Shown here: one piece after another, positions 18,310 to 27,400 of the stretch
How positions within the stretch are numbered: the stretch's first letter is position 1
Layout of the letters: every line of letters begins with the position of its first letter
From: Luteimicrobium xylanilyticum
Lineage (GTDB): Bacteria; Actinomycetota; Actinomycetes; Actinomycetales; Cellulomonadaceae
Assembly (NCBI RefSeq): GCF_009429125.1
Contig: NZ_CP045529.1
Span: 248,001-312,000 of the forward strand
Reading direction: 5' to 3'
DNA length: 64,000 nucleotides
Notes under the pieces: model-generated
What the model saw: the letters and a program-made list of their open reading frames with translations, nothing else
Database searches by the model: none
What the model was told of the DNA's origin: nothing
Position numbers and translations under genes: made by a program

Positions 18310-19078
18310 GTCCTCGCCGGGCGCGCCCGTGCGCACCTCCGCCGGCGTCGGGGGTGCGGCCGGAGCGCCGGCCGCCCCGCAGCCCGTGGTGACGCAGCCC
18401 GCGCCGCCCGTCCTTCGCGGGGTCCCCACCGACGGCGGCACGTCGGCACAGTCGCAGCCTGCCGTCGCCCACGACGGGTCGCAGGGCACTGCGGCCGAGG
18501 TCGGCCGGGCAGCGCCGACCGTCGTGAAGATCGTCGTCGCGGGCGGCTTCGCCGTCGGCAAGACGACGTTCATCGGGTCGATCTCCGACGTCGAGCCCCT
18601 CAACACCGAGGCCGCGATGACGGAGCACTCGGTGGGTGTCGACGACGCGGGCGGCGTGAGCGACCGCAAGACCACGACCACGGTCGCGATGGACTTCGGC
18701 CGCGTCGCCCTCCCGGGCAACCTGTGGCTCTACCTGTTCGGCACGCCGGGCCAGGACCGCTTCCTGTTCATGTGGGACGACCTGGTGCGCGGCGCGATCG
18801 GCGCTGTCGTGCTCGTCGACACCGAGCGTCTCGACCAGTGCTTCCCGGCGATCGACTACTTCGAGTCGCGGGGCATCCCGTTCGTCGTGGGCGTGAACTG
18901 CTTCGACGGCGTCGCCAAGCACCGCCTCGAGGACGTCCGCGAGGCGCTCCAGATCGGCGGCCACGTCCCGATGCTGTACACGGACGCCCGCTCGCGCGCC
19001 GCGACCAAGCAGACGCTCGTCGCGCTGGTCCAGCTGGCCATGCAGCAGCTCCGCGCCCAGCAGGGCGCCGCGCAGTAG
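18290..19078 (+). CDS. cvnD: Conservon Ras-like GTPase
   Basis: 262 residues from ATG 18290 (GTG 18281 is possible; GGAGAG is better spaced for the ATG). A Pro/Ala-rich N-terminal extension of about 75 residues precedes the GTPase fold. G1 is GGFAVGKT at 85-92, the switch region follows TEHSVG, G3 is FGTPGQDRFLFMW with GTPGQ at 151-155, and the base-recognition loop reads VNCFD at 202-206, where NKxD has become NCFD. The usual conservon GTPase lacks this long N-terminal extension. It is the last gene of the operon, and a strong terminator follows 12 bp later. Confidence 0.96.
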   Translation: MAFPPSESSPGAPVRTSAGVGGAAGAPAAPQPVVTQPAPPVLRGVPTDGGTSAQSQPAVAHDGSQGTAAEVGRAAPTVVKIVVAGGFAVGKTTFIGSISDVEPLNTEAAMTEHSVGVDDAGGVSDRKTTTTVAMDFGRVALPGNLWLYLFGTPGQDRFLFMWDDLVRGAIGAVVLVDTERLDQCFPAIDYFESRGIPFVVGVNCFDGVAKHRLEDVREALQIGGHVPMLYTDARSRAATKQTLVALVQLAMQQLRAQQGAAQ

Positions 19079-19090
19079 CTCCGGCCTGCC

Positions 19091-19134
19091 CGACGACGGC
19101 CCTCACCTCCGCGCGGAGGTGAGGGCCGTCGTCG
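19091..19134 (+). terminator. Conservon operon terminator
   Basis: A perfect 44-nt palindrome: arms 19091-19112 and 19113-19134 pair completely. It starts 12 bp after the cvnD stop. It is GC-rich without a long U-tract, as usual in this type of genome. Confidence 0.85.
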
Positions 19135-19246
19135 TCCGCGGCACAGGCGCCGGCGCTCGACCACCCGGGGGTGCACCGTCTCGCTGCCGCGCGGTGCGGA
19201 CCGGTGTCCGGCGCATGGAAGAATGGCGGCGCGCGCTCCGGCGCGA

Positions 19247-19331
19247 GGAGGGTTGACAGAGCGGCCTAATGTGACGGTCTTGAAAACCGTTGTCCCGCAA
19301 GGGACCGGGGGTTCGAATCCCTCACCCTCCG
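19247..19331 (+). tRNA. tRNA-Ser(UGA)
   Basis: 85 nt with acceptor arms GGAGGGT / ACCCTCC, discriminator G, a long class II variable arm, and a T-loop GGTTCGAATCC-type segment. The anticodon TGA is at 19281-19283 in loop CTTGAAA. CCA is not encoded. It lies between the conservon terminator and the SDR gene, which ends 20 bp downstream on the other strand. Confidence 0.97.
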
Positions 19332-19350
19332 CCTCCTGCGGTCACCGTGC

Positions 19351-20106
19351 TCAGTGCACGGAGAACCCGCCGTCGACGGCGACGGACTGACCCGTGACGT
19401 ACGCGGACGCGGGGCTCGCGAGGAACACGGCGGGGCCGGCGAAGTCCTCCGGACGACCGTTACGGCCCACCAGCGTCCGCGCCGCGAGCGCCTGGACGGT
19501 CGCGGGGTCGGAGCTGAGGCGCTCGTTGAGCGGCGTCGGGACGAAGCCGGGGACGAGCACGTTGGCGGTGACGCCGTGGGCGGACCACGCCTCGGCCTGC
19601 GACCGCGCCAATCCCTCGAGACCGGCCTTCGAGACGCCGTAGGCGCCGCTCGACGCGAACGCCCGGTGGGCCTGCTGCGAGCTGATGTGGATGAGCCGCC
19701 CGTACCCGCGCCGCGCCATCCCGGGCGCGAGGCGTTGGCCGAGGACGAAGGGCGCGTCGAGGTTGACCGCCATCGTCGCGTCCCAGGTGGCGTCGTCGAG
19801 CTCGGGCATGGGTGGTCGGAGGTTGATCCCGGCGGAGCTCACGAGCACGTCCACGTCCCCGACCGCGTCGGCGAGGGCGTGGGCGCCATCGCGGGTCGAC
19901 AGGTCGGCGACGATGCCGTCCGCCGAGCCGCCGTCGGCCAGGATCGCCGCCACGGTCGCGTCGATCGCGGTGGGCGTCCGGGCCGCGACGACGACGTGCG
20001 CCCCGGCCGCCGCCAGCGCGCCGGCGATCGCCTGGCCGATGCCCGAGCTCCCGCCCGTCACGAGGGCCGCGCGGCCGGCCAGCCCGAACATGTCCCCCAG
20101 GTGCAT
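19351..20106 (-). CDS. SDR family oxidoreductase
   Basis: 251 residues. The cofactor motif is TGGSSGIGQAIAGAL near residue 19. NNAG is replaced by SSAG (VLVSSAGINLRPP). The catalytic Ser and Y-x3-K are seen in HISSQQAH and YGVSKAGLEG. The C-terminal VTGQSVAVDGGFSVH is typical of classical SDRs, closest in style to gluconate 5-dehydrogenase-like enzymes. The substrate is unknown. ATG 20106 is supported by TAGCCT at 20118-20113, a 6-nt leader. It is divergent from the gamma-glutamyltransferase gene with only 76 bp between starts, both apparently leaderless. Confidence 0.93.
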   Translation of the reverse strand: MHLGDMFGLAGRAALVTGGSSGIGQAIAGALAAAGAHVVVAARTPTAIDATVAAILADGGSADGIVADLSTRDGAHALADAVGDVDVLVSSAGINLRPPMPELDDATWDATMAVNLDAPFVLGQRLAPGMARRGYGRLIHISSQQAHRAFASSGAYGVSKAGLEGLARSQAEAWSAHGVTANVLVPGFVPTPLNERLSSDPATVQALAARTLVGRNGRPEDFAGPAVFLASPASAYVTGQSVAVDGGFSVH

Positions 20107-20182
20107 CGCGCCAGGCTATCCGCCGGCGCTCGGCACCAGGCACGAGGCTCGGAACCGCCGGCCGCGGGGCTACTGTCGTCCC

Positions 20183-21757
20183 GTGACCAGCGCGTTCCCC
20201 ACCGCCACCCGGTACGCCCCGCGCGGGATGGTGTGCACGGTCGACCACCTCGCCACCGCCGCCGGGGTCGACGTCCTCGCGGACGGCGGCAACGCCGTCG
20301 ACGCCGCGATCGCCGCCCACGCCGTCCTCGCCGTGACCGCCCCGCACCTGTGCGGGCTGGGTGGCGACCTCTTCGCCCTCGTGCACGACGGCGCCGGCGC
20401 GCCCGCAGCGCTCGACGCGTCGGGTCGCGCCGGGTCGGGGGCCGACCCGGACCGGCTCCGAGCCGAAGGGCACACGGCCATGCCGTTCCACGGCGACATC
20501 CGGTCGGTCCCGGTGCCCGGGTGCGTCGACGGCATCCTCGCGCTGCACGCCCGCTACGGGACGCGTGAGCTCGCGGACCTGGTCGCGCCGGCCGTCCGGC
20601 TCGCCGAGGAGGGGTTCCCGGCGTCCCCGATCCTGGTCCGGCCGGCCACCCGGCTCGAGGGCGTCGACGGTGCGGGTGACCTGCTCGCCGCGACCCACGC
20701 GGGCGCCGTCGTGCGGCGGCCGGGGGTGGCGCGGACGCTGCGCGGGATCGCGGCGCACGGACGGGACGCGTTCTACGGCGGCGAGTTCGGCGCGGGTCTG
20801 CTGGCGCTGGGCGCCGTGGGCGCGCGCGACGGGGCACGGCCTGAGTACGACGCCGCGGACCTCGGGCGCCACCAGGCGGACTGGGTCACGCCGATCTCGG
20901 CGCCCGCCTGGGGGCACACGCTGTGGAGCACCCCGGCCGCCTCGCAGGGGTACCTGCTGCTCCTGGCGGCGGAGGTCGCGGACGGCCTCGCCCTACCCGA
21001 CGACGCCGACGACCCCCTGTGGGCGCACCTCCTCGTCGAGGCGTCGCGCGCCGCGGGGCACGACCGGCTCGACGTCCTGCACGAAGGTGCGGCGCCCCTC
21101 GCGGACGCCGCCGCGCTCCGCGCCGAGATCGACCCCGACCGGCGGACCCCACACTTCGACCCGCAGCAGCGCGACGGGGACACGACGTACCTGTGCGCCG
21201 TCGACGGGGACGGGCTCGCGGTCTCGCTCATCCAGTCGAACGCGGCCGGCTTCGGGAGCCTCCTCTTCGAGCCGAGCACGGGCATCAACCTGCAGAACCG
21301 CGGCGTCGGGTTCAACCTGCGGCCCGGGCACCCCGCCGAGTACGGTCCCGGGCGGCGGCCCCCGCACACCCTCACCCCGGCGTTGGTGACGCGGGCGGAC
21401 GGGTCGCTGCGCGCCGTCGTCGGGACGATGGGCGTAGACTCGCAGCCGCAGCTCCTGCTTCAGGTCGTCGCGCGCCTGCTCGCGGGCGACGCGACCGCGG
21501 GCGAAGCGATCGGGTCGCCGCGCTGGCGGCTCCACGGGGGTGCCACGGGCTTCGACACGTGGGAGGACGCGGTGCGCGTCGAGGTCGAGCGCGGCAGCAC
21601 CTGGGCGGACGGGCTCCGGGCCCGCGGGCACGAGGTCGTCGAGGCGGCCGAGGGCGTCGGGTTCGGCCACGCGCACCTGATCGAGGTCACCGACGAGGGC
21701 GTGCGCGCCGGTGCCGCCGACCCGCGGGCGGTGATCGGCGCGGCCTCCGGCGTCTGA
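20183..21757 (+). CDS. Gamma-glutamyltransferase family protein
   Basis: 524 residues from GTG 20183, supported by TACTGT at 20171-20176. The large-subunit part contains ADGGNAVDAAIAAHAVLAVT and the conserved glycine-rich HLCGLGGDLFALVHD. The autoprocessing/nucleophile segment reads GDTTYLCAVDGDGLAVSLIQ, where canonical enzymes have TTH; the Thr is kept but the next His is Tyr. The small-subunit motif GTMGVDSQPQLLLQV follows. No signal peptide is present, so a cytosolic Ntn-hydrolase (for instance acting on gamma-glutamyl or acylated amino compounds) is more likely than a secreted GGT. Confidence 0.9.
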   Translation: MTSAFPTATRYAPRGMVCTVDHLATAAGVDVLADGGNAVDAAIAAHAVLAVTAPHLCGLGGDLFALVHDGAGAPAALDASGRAGSGADPDRLRAEGHTAMPFHGDIRSVPVPGCVDGILALHARYGTRELADLVAPAVRLAEEGFPASPILVRPATRLEGVDGAGDLLAATHAGAVVRRPGVARTLRGIAAHGRDAFYGGEFGAGLLALGAVGARDGARPEYDAADLGRHQADWVTPISAPAWGHTLWSTPAASQGYLLLLAAEVADGLALPDDADDPLWAHLLVEASRAAGHDRLDVLHEGAAPLADAAALRAEIDPDRRTPHFDPQQRDGDTTYLCAVDGDGLAVSLIQSNAAGFGSLLFEPSTGINLQNRGVGFNLRPGHPAEYGPGRRPPHTLTPALVTRADGSLRAVVGTMGVDSQPQLLLQVVARLLAGDATAGEAIGSPRWRLHGGATGFDTWEDAVRVEVERGSTWADGLRARGHEVVEAAEGVGFGHAHLIEVTDEGVRAGAADPRAVIGAASGV

Positions 21758-21798
21758 CCTCGCCGAAGTAGTACGGCGGCCGTACTACTTCGGCGAGG
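21758..21798. terminator. Convergent bidirectional terminator
   Basis: A 19-bp fully paired stem (21758-21776 with 21780-21798) and a 3-nt loop start directly after the gamma-glutamyltransferase stop. Its right arm includes the TAG stop of the opposing GMC oxidoreductase, so one element ends both genes. Confidence 0.88.
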
Positions 21799-23608
21799 GG
21801 GAGCGGGTGGCGGGGCCGTGCCGGACCTCCACGACCGGCAGCGTGACGACCGGCAGCGTCGGCAGCCGCAGCGCCCCCGGTGCCGACGCCGGCACGACCG
21901 GCGACTGCGGCGCGACGGGCGCCATCGCCACGTACGGCTCCCCGAGCGCGGGGCGCACGTCGTCGTCGCCGCGGTTCGGCCACAGGGCGAACGCCCGCTC
22001 GGCCTGCGCCGTGATGGTCAGCGACGGGTTGACGCCGAGGTTCGCGGAGATCGCCGACCCGTCCACGACGTGCAGCCCCTCGTGCCCGAACACCCGCAGG
22101 TACGGGTCCACGACGCCCTCCTCGGCCGACGCCCCGATCGCGCAACCGCCCATGAAGTGCGCCGTCATCGGCACGTCGAACGGTTCGCCGATGGTCCCGC
22201 CCGGCGTCCCGCGCATGACCTTCGCCATCCGCCGCACCGCCTCGTTCGCGGCCGGGATCCAGCTCGGGTTCGGGGCACCGTGGCCCTGCCTCGACGTCAT
22301 ACGCCGCCCCAGCAGACCGCGCCGGGTGAACGTGGTGATCGAGTTGTCGTCGGACTGCATGACGAGCGCGATCACCGTCCGCTGCGACCAGCCCCGCAGG
22401 TCGTAGAGCTTGGGCAGGTCCCGCCGCTGCCGCCACAGCTCCGCGAGCCACGTGCGCCACCGGGCCCGCCCGGTCGCCTCGCGCCCGTCGGTGAGGACGG
22501 TCTGCAGCAGCCCCATCGCGTTCGACCCGCGCCCGTACCGCACCGGCTCCACGTGCGTGTGCGCGTCCGGGTAGAACGACGACGTGATCGCGACGCCGCG
22601 TGAGTAGTCCACGGCGTCGTCGTCGGCGATGGCGCCGAGCAGCGCCTCCGAGTTGGTCCGGGTCAGTGCGCCCAGCCGCGGCGAGAGCCGCGGGAGGTTG
22701 CCGCGGTCCCGCTGCGCGTGCAACAGCTTCTGCGTCCCCAGCGCGCCCGCGGCCAGCACCACCTGCGCCGCGGTGACCCGCGCCCGACGACGTCCCTCGC
22801 CCGGGGCGGTCGGGTCGCCGTCCGCGGGGGTCGCCTCGCGCGGGGGTCGCACGCCACCGGTGCGTCGCGTCCGGACCTCGTAGCCGCCGCCCGGCAGCGG
22901 GACGAGATCGGTCACGGTGGTCAGCGCGCGGACCTCCGCTCCGGCGCGCTCCGCGAGGTGCAGGTAGTTCTTCGCCAGCGTGTTCTTCGCGCCGTGCCGG
23001 CACCCCGTCATGCACTCGCCGCACTCCAGGCACCCGCGGCGGTCCGGGCCGACGCCTCCGAAGAACGGGTCCGCCGCCGCCTCGCCCGGGCGGGGTGCGC
23101 CGTCGGGCCCGGGGTTGAAGAACACGCCCACCGGTGCGGTCCGGAACGACGAACCGACCCCCATCTCGTCCGCGACCCGGCGCATCACGCCGTCCGCCGG
23201 GGACTCGTGCGGGAGATCCGTCACGCCGAGCATCCGCGACGCCTGGTCGTAGTACGGCGCGAGCTCCGCCTTCCAGTCCGTGAGGTGCCCCCAGGCCGGG
23301 TCCTCGTAGAACGCGTCCATCGGGCGGTACAGCGTGTTCGCGTACACGAGGGAGCCGCCGCCCACGCCCGCACCCGCGAGGACCAGCACGTTCCGCAGCC
23401 GGGCGATCCGCTGGATCCCGAAGCAGCCCAGCGCCGGCGCCCACAGGAAGTCGCGCAGATGCCAGGACGTGCGCGCGAAGTCCTCGTCCCGGAAGCGACG
23501 GCCCGCTTCCAGCACCAGGACCCGGTAGCCCTTCTCCGTCAGCCGGAGGGCGTCGACGCTGCCGCCGAACCCGGAACCGACGACCACCACGTCGTAGTCG
23601 AAGCTCAT
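21785..23608 (-). CDS. GMC oxidoreductase, cholesterol-oxidase-like flavoprotein
   Basis: 607 residues. The FAD-binding motif VVVVGSGFGGSVDALRL is at residues 7-23, followed by LVLEAG. A second GMC segment is NVLVLAGAGVGGGSLVYANT. The C-terminal FAD/substrate domain has HFMGGCAIGAS and VVDGSAISANLGVNPSLT, with the catalytic His/Asn pair region. A Cys-rich segment CLECGECMTGCRHGAKNT near residue 195 resembles the Cys cluster of the longer GMC/cholesterol-oxidase proteins. No signal peptide is seen. It probably oxidises a sterol or other hydrophobic alcohol. ATG 23608 has TACCGT 8 nt upstream (23622-23617). Confidence 0.9.
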   Translation of the reverse strand: MSFDYDVVVVGSGFGGSVDALRLTEKGYRVLVLEAGRRFRDEDFARTSWHLRDFLWAPALGCFGIQRIARLRNVLVLAGAGVGGGSLVYANTLYRPMDAFYEDPAWGHLTDWKAELAPYYDQASRMLGVTDLPHESPADGVMRRVADEMGVGSSFRTAPVGVFFNPGPDGAPRPGEAAADPFFGGVGPDRRGCLECGECMTGCRHGAKNTLAKNYLHLAERAGAEVRALTTVTDLVPLPGGGYEVRTRRTGGVRPPREATPADGDPTAPGEGRRRARVTAAQVVLAAGALGTQKLLHAQRDRGNLPRLSPRLGALTRTNSEALLGAIADDDAVDYSRGVAITSSFYPDAHTHVEPVRYGRGSNAMGLLQTVLTDGREATGRARWRTWLAELWRQRRDLPKLYDLRGWSQRTVIALVMQSDDNSITTFTRRGLLGRRMTSRQGHGAPNPSWIPAANEAVRRMAKVMRGTPGGTIGEPFDVPMTAHFMGGCAIGASAEEGVVDPYLRVFGHEGLHVVDGSAISANLGVNPSLTITAQAERAFALWPNRGDDDVRPALGEPYVAMAPVAPQSPVVPASAPGALRLPTLPVVTLPVVEVRHGPATRSPSPK

Positions 23609-23655
23609 GCCGTCGGACGGTACGGGTTTCGCGTCCTGGGTCGCAGGTACACGGC

Positions 23656-23788
23656 CGACTTCTCGCGCTGAGCAACACGCAGGCCGTGTGAGACCCGGGG
23701 TGCCCGTGCGAACCGCCGGGAATGTCCGGGATCTGCCACTCGATGACTCGCCGGCCGGGCCCTGTGTGTTGCGTGGCGCGAGAAGTCG
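23656..23788. repeat. Long imperfect inverted repeat between divergent genes
   Basis: The arms 23656-23683 and 23761-23788 (28 nt each) pair at almost every position: CGACTTCTCGCGC then GCAACAC-CAGG in one arm and its complement in the other, with two short mismatches. They flank a 77-nt GC-rich centre. The element fills the intergenic space between the GMC oxidoreductase and the uridine-kinase-like gene. No coding frame is evident inside. Confidence 0.7.
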
Positions 23789-23818
23789 CGGGTGACCCGG
23801 CATGCTGAGGGTGTGGGG

Positions 23819-24472
23819 GTGCAGCCGACGAGCCGGGACGGGGTCGTCGCCCTCGTCGTGGCGCGCGTCCTCGGCCTCACCGGGACCGGGGTCGCGGCCG
23901 ACGCGCGCCGGGTCAGGGTCCTGGTCGACGGGCATCCCTCGACCGAGCCGGGTGCCTGGGCGGACGCGCTGGTGGAGCCGCTGCGGGCGGCTGGGCACGA
24001 GGCGTTCCGGGTGAGCGCCGGGACTTTCCTGCGCGCCGCGTCGCTCCGGTTGGAGCGGGGGCGTGAGGACCCGGACGCGCTCTACGAGGCGTGGCTCGAC
24101 GCCGCCGCGCTCGAGCGCGAGGTGCTGCGTCCTTTCGGCCCCGGCGGGACCGGCCGGTTCACGCCGAGCCTGCGCGACCCCGCCACGGACCGGCCGACGC
24201 GGGAGCCGGCCCGCGACACCCCGCCGGGCTCCGTCCTCCTGCTCGACGGCGCCCTCCTCCTCGGCCAGGGGCTCCCCGCCGAGCTCACGGTCCACCTGGC
24301 GACTCGGGCCGCGACGCTGCGCCGCCGCACCCCCGACGACGAGCGCTGGACCCTGCCCGCCTACGACCGCTACGAGCGCGAGGTCACGCCCGCGGAGGAG
24401 GCGGACGTCGTGGTGCACGTGGACGACGCGCGCCACCCGGCGGTGCTGGACCGCACCACCGGGCGGCGCTGA
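23819..24472 (+). CDS. Uridine-kinase-like protein lacking the P-loop
   Basis: 217 residues from GTG 23819 (CTGAGG 8 nt upstream); GTG 23813 or 23792 are alternatives. The order of elements follows actinobacterial uridine-kinase-like proteins: VRVLVDGHPSTEPGAWADAL replaces the Walker A strand-loop, RVSAGTFLRAASLRLERG follows, then DALYEAWLDAAALEREVL, PGSVLLLDGALLLGQGL and a C-terminal RYEREVTPAEEADVVVHVDD. The GxxGxGK[ST] motif is missing in the first loop, so kinase activity is doubtful; it may be a pseudo-enzyme or bind another ligand. It is convergent with the large modular gene (9 bp apart). Confidence 0.75.
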   Translation: MQPTSRDGVVALVVARVLGLTGTGVAADARRVRVLVDGHPSTEPGAWADALVEPLRAAGHEAFRVSAGTFLRAASLRLERGREDPDALYEAWLDAAALEREVLRPFGPGGTGRFTPSLRDPATDRPTREPARDTPPGSVLLLDGALLLGQGLPAELTVHLATRAATLRRRTPDDERWTLPAYDRYEREVTPAEEADVVVHVDDARHPAVLDRTTGRR

Positions 24473-24481
24473 GCGGTGTCG

Positions 24482-27400
24482 TCACATCGACGGCACGACC
24501 GACTTCGAGAGCGACGGCCCGAAGACCTGGCCGATCTGTGAGACGCCGAGCCCGCCTGCCGACAGGACGGACGCCGGGTCGATCCGGACGCCGTCCTGCA
24601 GCGGCACGCTGAACCGGTGGCTCGTGGTCCGCCCGGCGACGACGGCCTCCACGGAGACGGTCACGTCGACGTGGGCCCCGCCGGACACGACCTCCACGCC
24701 GCCGATGCCGGGCTTCGCGTTGATCTGCGCGGCCTGGCCGCCGGTGAGCGGGACGCCGTCGAGCACGAGCTTGAGCGAGTCGCCCGTGACGCCGAGCTTC
24801 TGGTCGATCCGGACGCTCGCCGCCTTGTCGTGCTGGGCGGTGACCCCGAGGACGGTCCGCGCGGTCCCGAGACCGCTCAGGGCGAGCGACGCGGTCTCGC
24901 CCGCGGCGACCGGTGCCGTGAGGTGCAGCTTCGACAGGCCGTGCCGGACGGCGTAGTCGAGGTTGCCGCCCCGCACGGCCCTGACCTGGTGCACGTAGTC
25001 GGACGCGGTCGCGGCGAGCTGGAGCGCGCCGATCGCGGCCTGCGCGGCGGGGGTGAGCTGGGCGACGAGCTTCGGGTTGCCCGCCACCTCGTGGACGGTC
25101 GCGTCGCCGAGGGCGCGGCTCACGGCCGGGTCCTGCGCGAGCGCCGTGGCGACCTTGCTGCGGGTCACCCCGCCGGTCGCGACCTGCTTGAGCGTGACCG
25201 AGCCGAGCGGGACCCGGACGGGCGGCCGCAGGCCGAGGGTGACGTCCTGCACGCTCGCCCGACGGCGCAGCTTGACCTCCCCGACGACGGGTCGCCCCAC
25301 GAGCGGGGTCGCGACGGGCCCGGTGACGACCGGCCCGGTGTGGACGGGCGGGACGTGGACGGGCGGCGTGCGGACGGGGCCGTCGCCCGGGTCCTTGACG
25401 ACGGGACCGCCCGCGGGCCGGAGCTCGGCGATCCTCCCGCCGCCCGTGGTGCGACCGGCGCTGTACCCGTTGACGCCGACGAACAGGCCCTCCAGCGACG
25501 CCCCGGCCGTCTCGAGCTGCCGGCCCCGGGCCCCGAACGCGTCGAGGTCGTTGCCCTGCAGGTCGGTGAGGGAGACGGTCTCGGCGTCGGAGCCCAGGAT
25601 CAGGACGGTCCCCGCCAGGATCAGCAGGATGGCGTCCCACACGGGCGTGTGCTCGCGCGAGCTGAGCAGGTGGAAGGGCATGTAGTGCAGCCGTCCGCCG
25701 CTCGACGACGTCCCGTCGTACGTGGCGCCCGCGCCGGCGTAGTGGAAGGTGTTCGCGTTCGGGTCGACCTGGAGGGTCCGGCTCGTGCTGGGGAAGTTCG
25801 GGTCGTGGACCGTGATGGTCCACGGGCTCGTCGAGGTGTCCCAGCCGATGGGTCGGATGCAGTGCGGCGCCCCGCTGAAGTCAGCGTTCTGCGCGATGCA
25901 GAGGACAGGGTCGTCGCCGCGTGCCGCGGCCGCCTGGGTCTCGAGGAAGACGGTCTTCGGGTCGTGGGTGCGGCCCGAGAGGAACTGGTCGACGAACCAC
26001 CAGATCGGCGCGGAGCCCACCTGGTACTGGTGCTTGGTGTTGAACGTCTCCACGAGCTGGTTCCAGTCGCCGAACCGCGACAGCGGCAGGCTGAACGCGC
26101 TCTGGTTCTTGTCGACGTAGATCGACTCGAGGCTCATCCCGAAGCAGTTCCCGCCGCGGGCCAGCCCGTCGATGACGAGCGCGTAGAACAGGCGGTCGAG
26201 GTCGTCGTCGAGGTCCCACCACTCGGGGGAGGAGTCGACGTCGCTGAACGCCGCCGCGTAGTCGGCGTACGCGATGTCCTGCGTGCCGCGGTTGGCGACG
26301 GCCCACCAGTGGTCGTTCGCCGAGAAGCCGCCGGGCGGTGGCGTCGGCTGCACGGACAGGACGATGTCGTTGATGTTCGAGAAGTGCCCGGAGTGGAGCA
26401 CCCCGCCGGACTCGCGCAGACCCCAGCCGTTCGCCATCGTGAGCTGCGTGGTCCAGGTGCCGAGGTGGTCGTCGCCGCCACCGAACGGGGCACCGTCGTC
26501 GGAGTCCCAGACGTCGATGGTGACCGTGAGGACCTGGTCGGCGCGGTTGGTCGTGATGCCGCCCTGCGCGGGCAGGCGGAGGTTCGGCTGGACGACGTTG
26601 TGGTCGTCGGAGTCGCCCGTGGCGGGCCAGCGCTGGTTGACGATCATCGCTGGCCCGTCGGCGACCATGGCCCTGAGGTAGACGTCGTTCTGGCCCATGA
26701 ACAGGCCCTCCGACTCGACCGTGTCGACCTTGCTGAGGAACAGCGAGAACGACGTGGCGACAATCATCCCGTCGAACGTCCCGAACCACAGCAGGCTGCC
26801 GTTCTGGAAGGTGTTGTACCGGGCGGGCGCGGGTGCGCCGGGGATGTCGCCCTCGTCCGATGTCGGGAAGCCGAGCTGGCCGCCCGGCCCGCCGAGGTCG
26901 CGGTACTTGCGGCGGATGTCGCCGTGCACCTCGAACGCGCCCGTCGCGCCGGACCAGTAGATCGTGCAGCTCTCCAGCTCGTTGTAGCGGCCGATCGGCG
27001 TGTGGTCGCGGACGACGTCGCTCTCGTCGGTGAGCGGGAAGCCCCAGGTCCCGGTGGCACCGGTCGCGAGGAAGTGGGCGAGGATCGCGCCGTGCAGCTC
27101 GTGCGCCACGGTCGTGCCCGTCTTGAGGTACAGCCGGGCGTTCTGGAACACCTGCTCGAGGCCGCCGGGCACGGCGTCCGCGAAGGCGGTGGGGAACCCC
27201 AGGCCCGCGGCCTCGTCCAGCCGCTCGTACGACAGGTACAGGTGCCCGACGACGGGGAACGCCCCCGAGGCGGCCGACCAGTAGATCCCGCCGCCCGTGA
27301 ACAGCGACTTGCGCCCGCCGGACGCGCGGCTGTCCGTCTCGTCGCTCACGAGCGCGCCGAGGGGGTTCGGGTCCGCGAGCGAGGTGTAGAGCTGCCAGAT

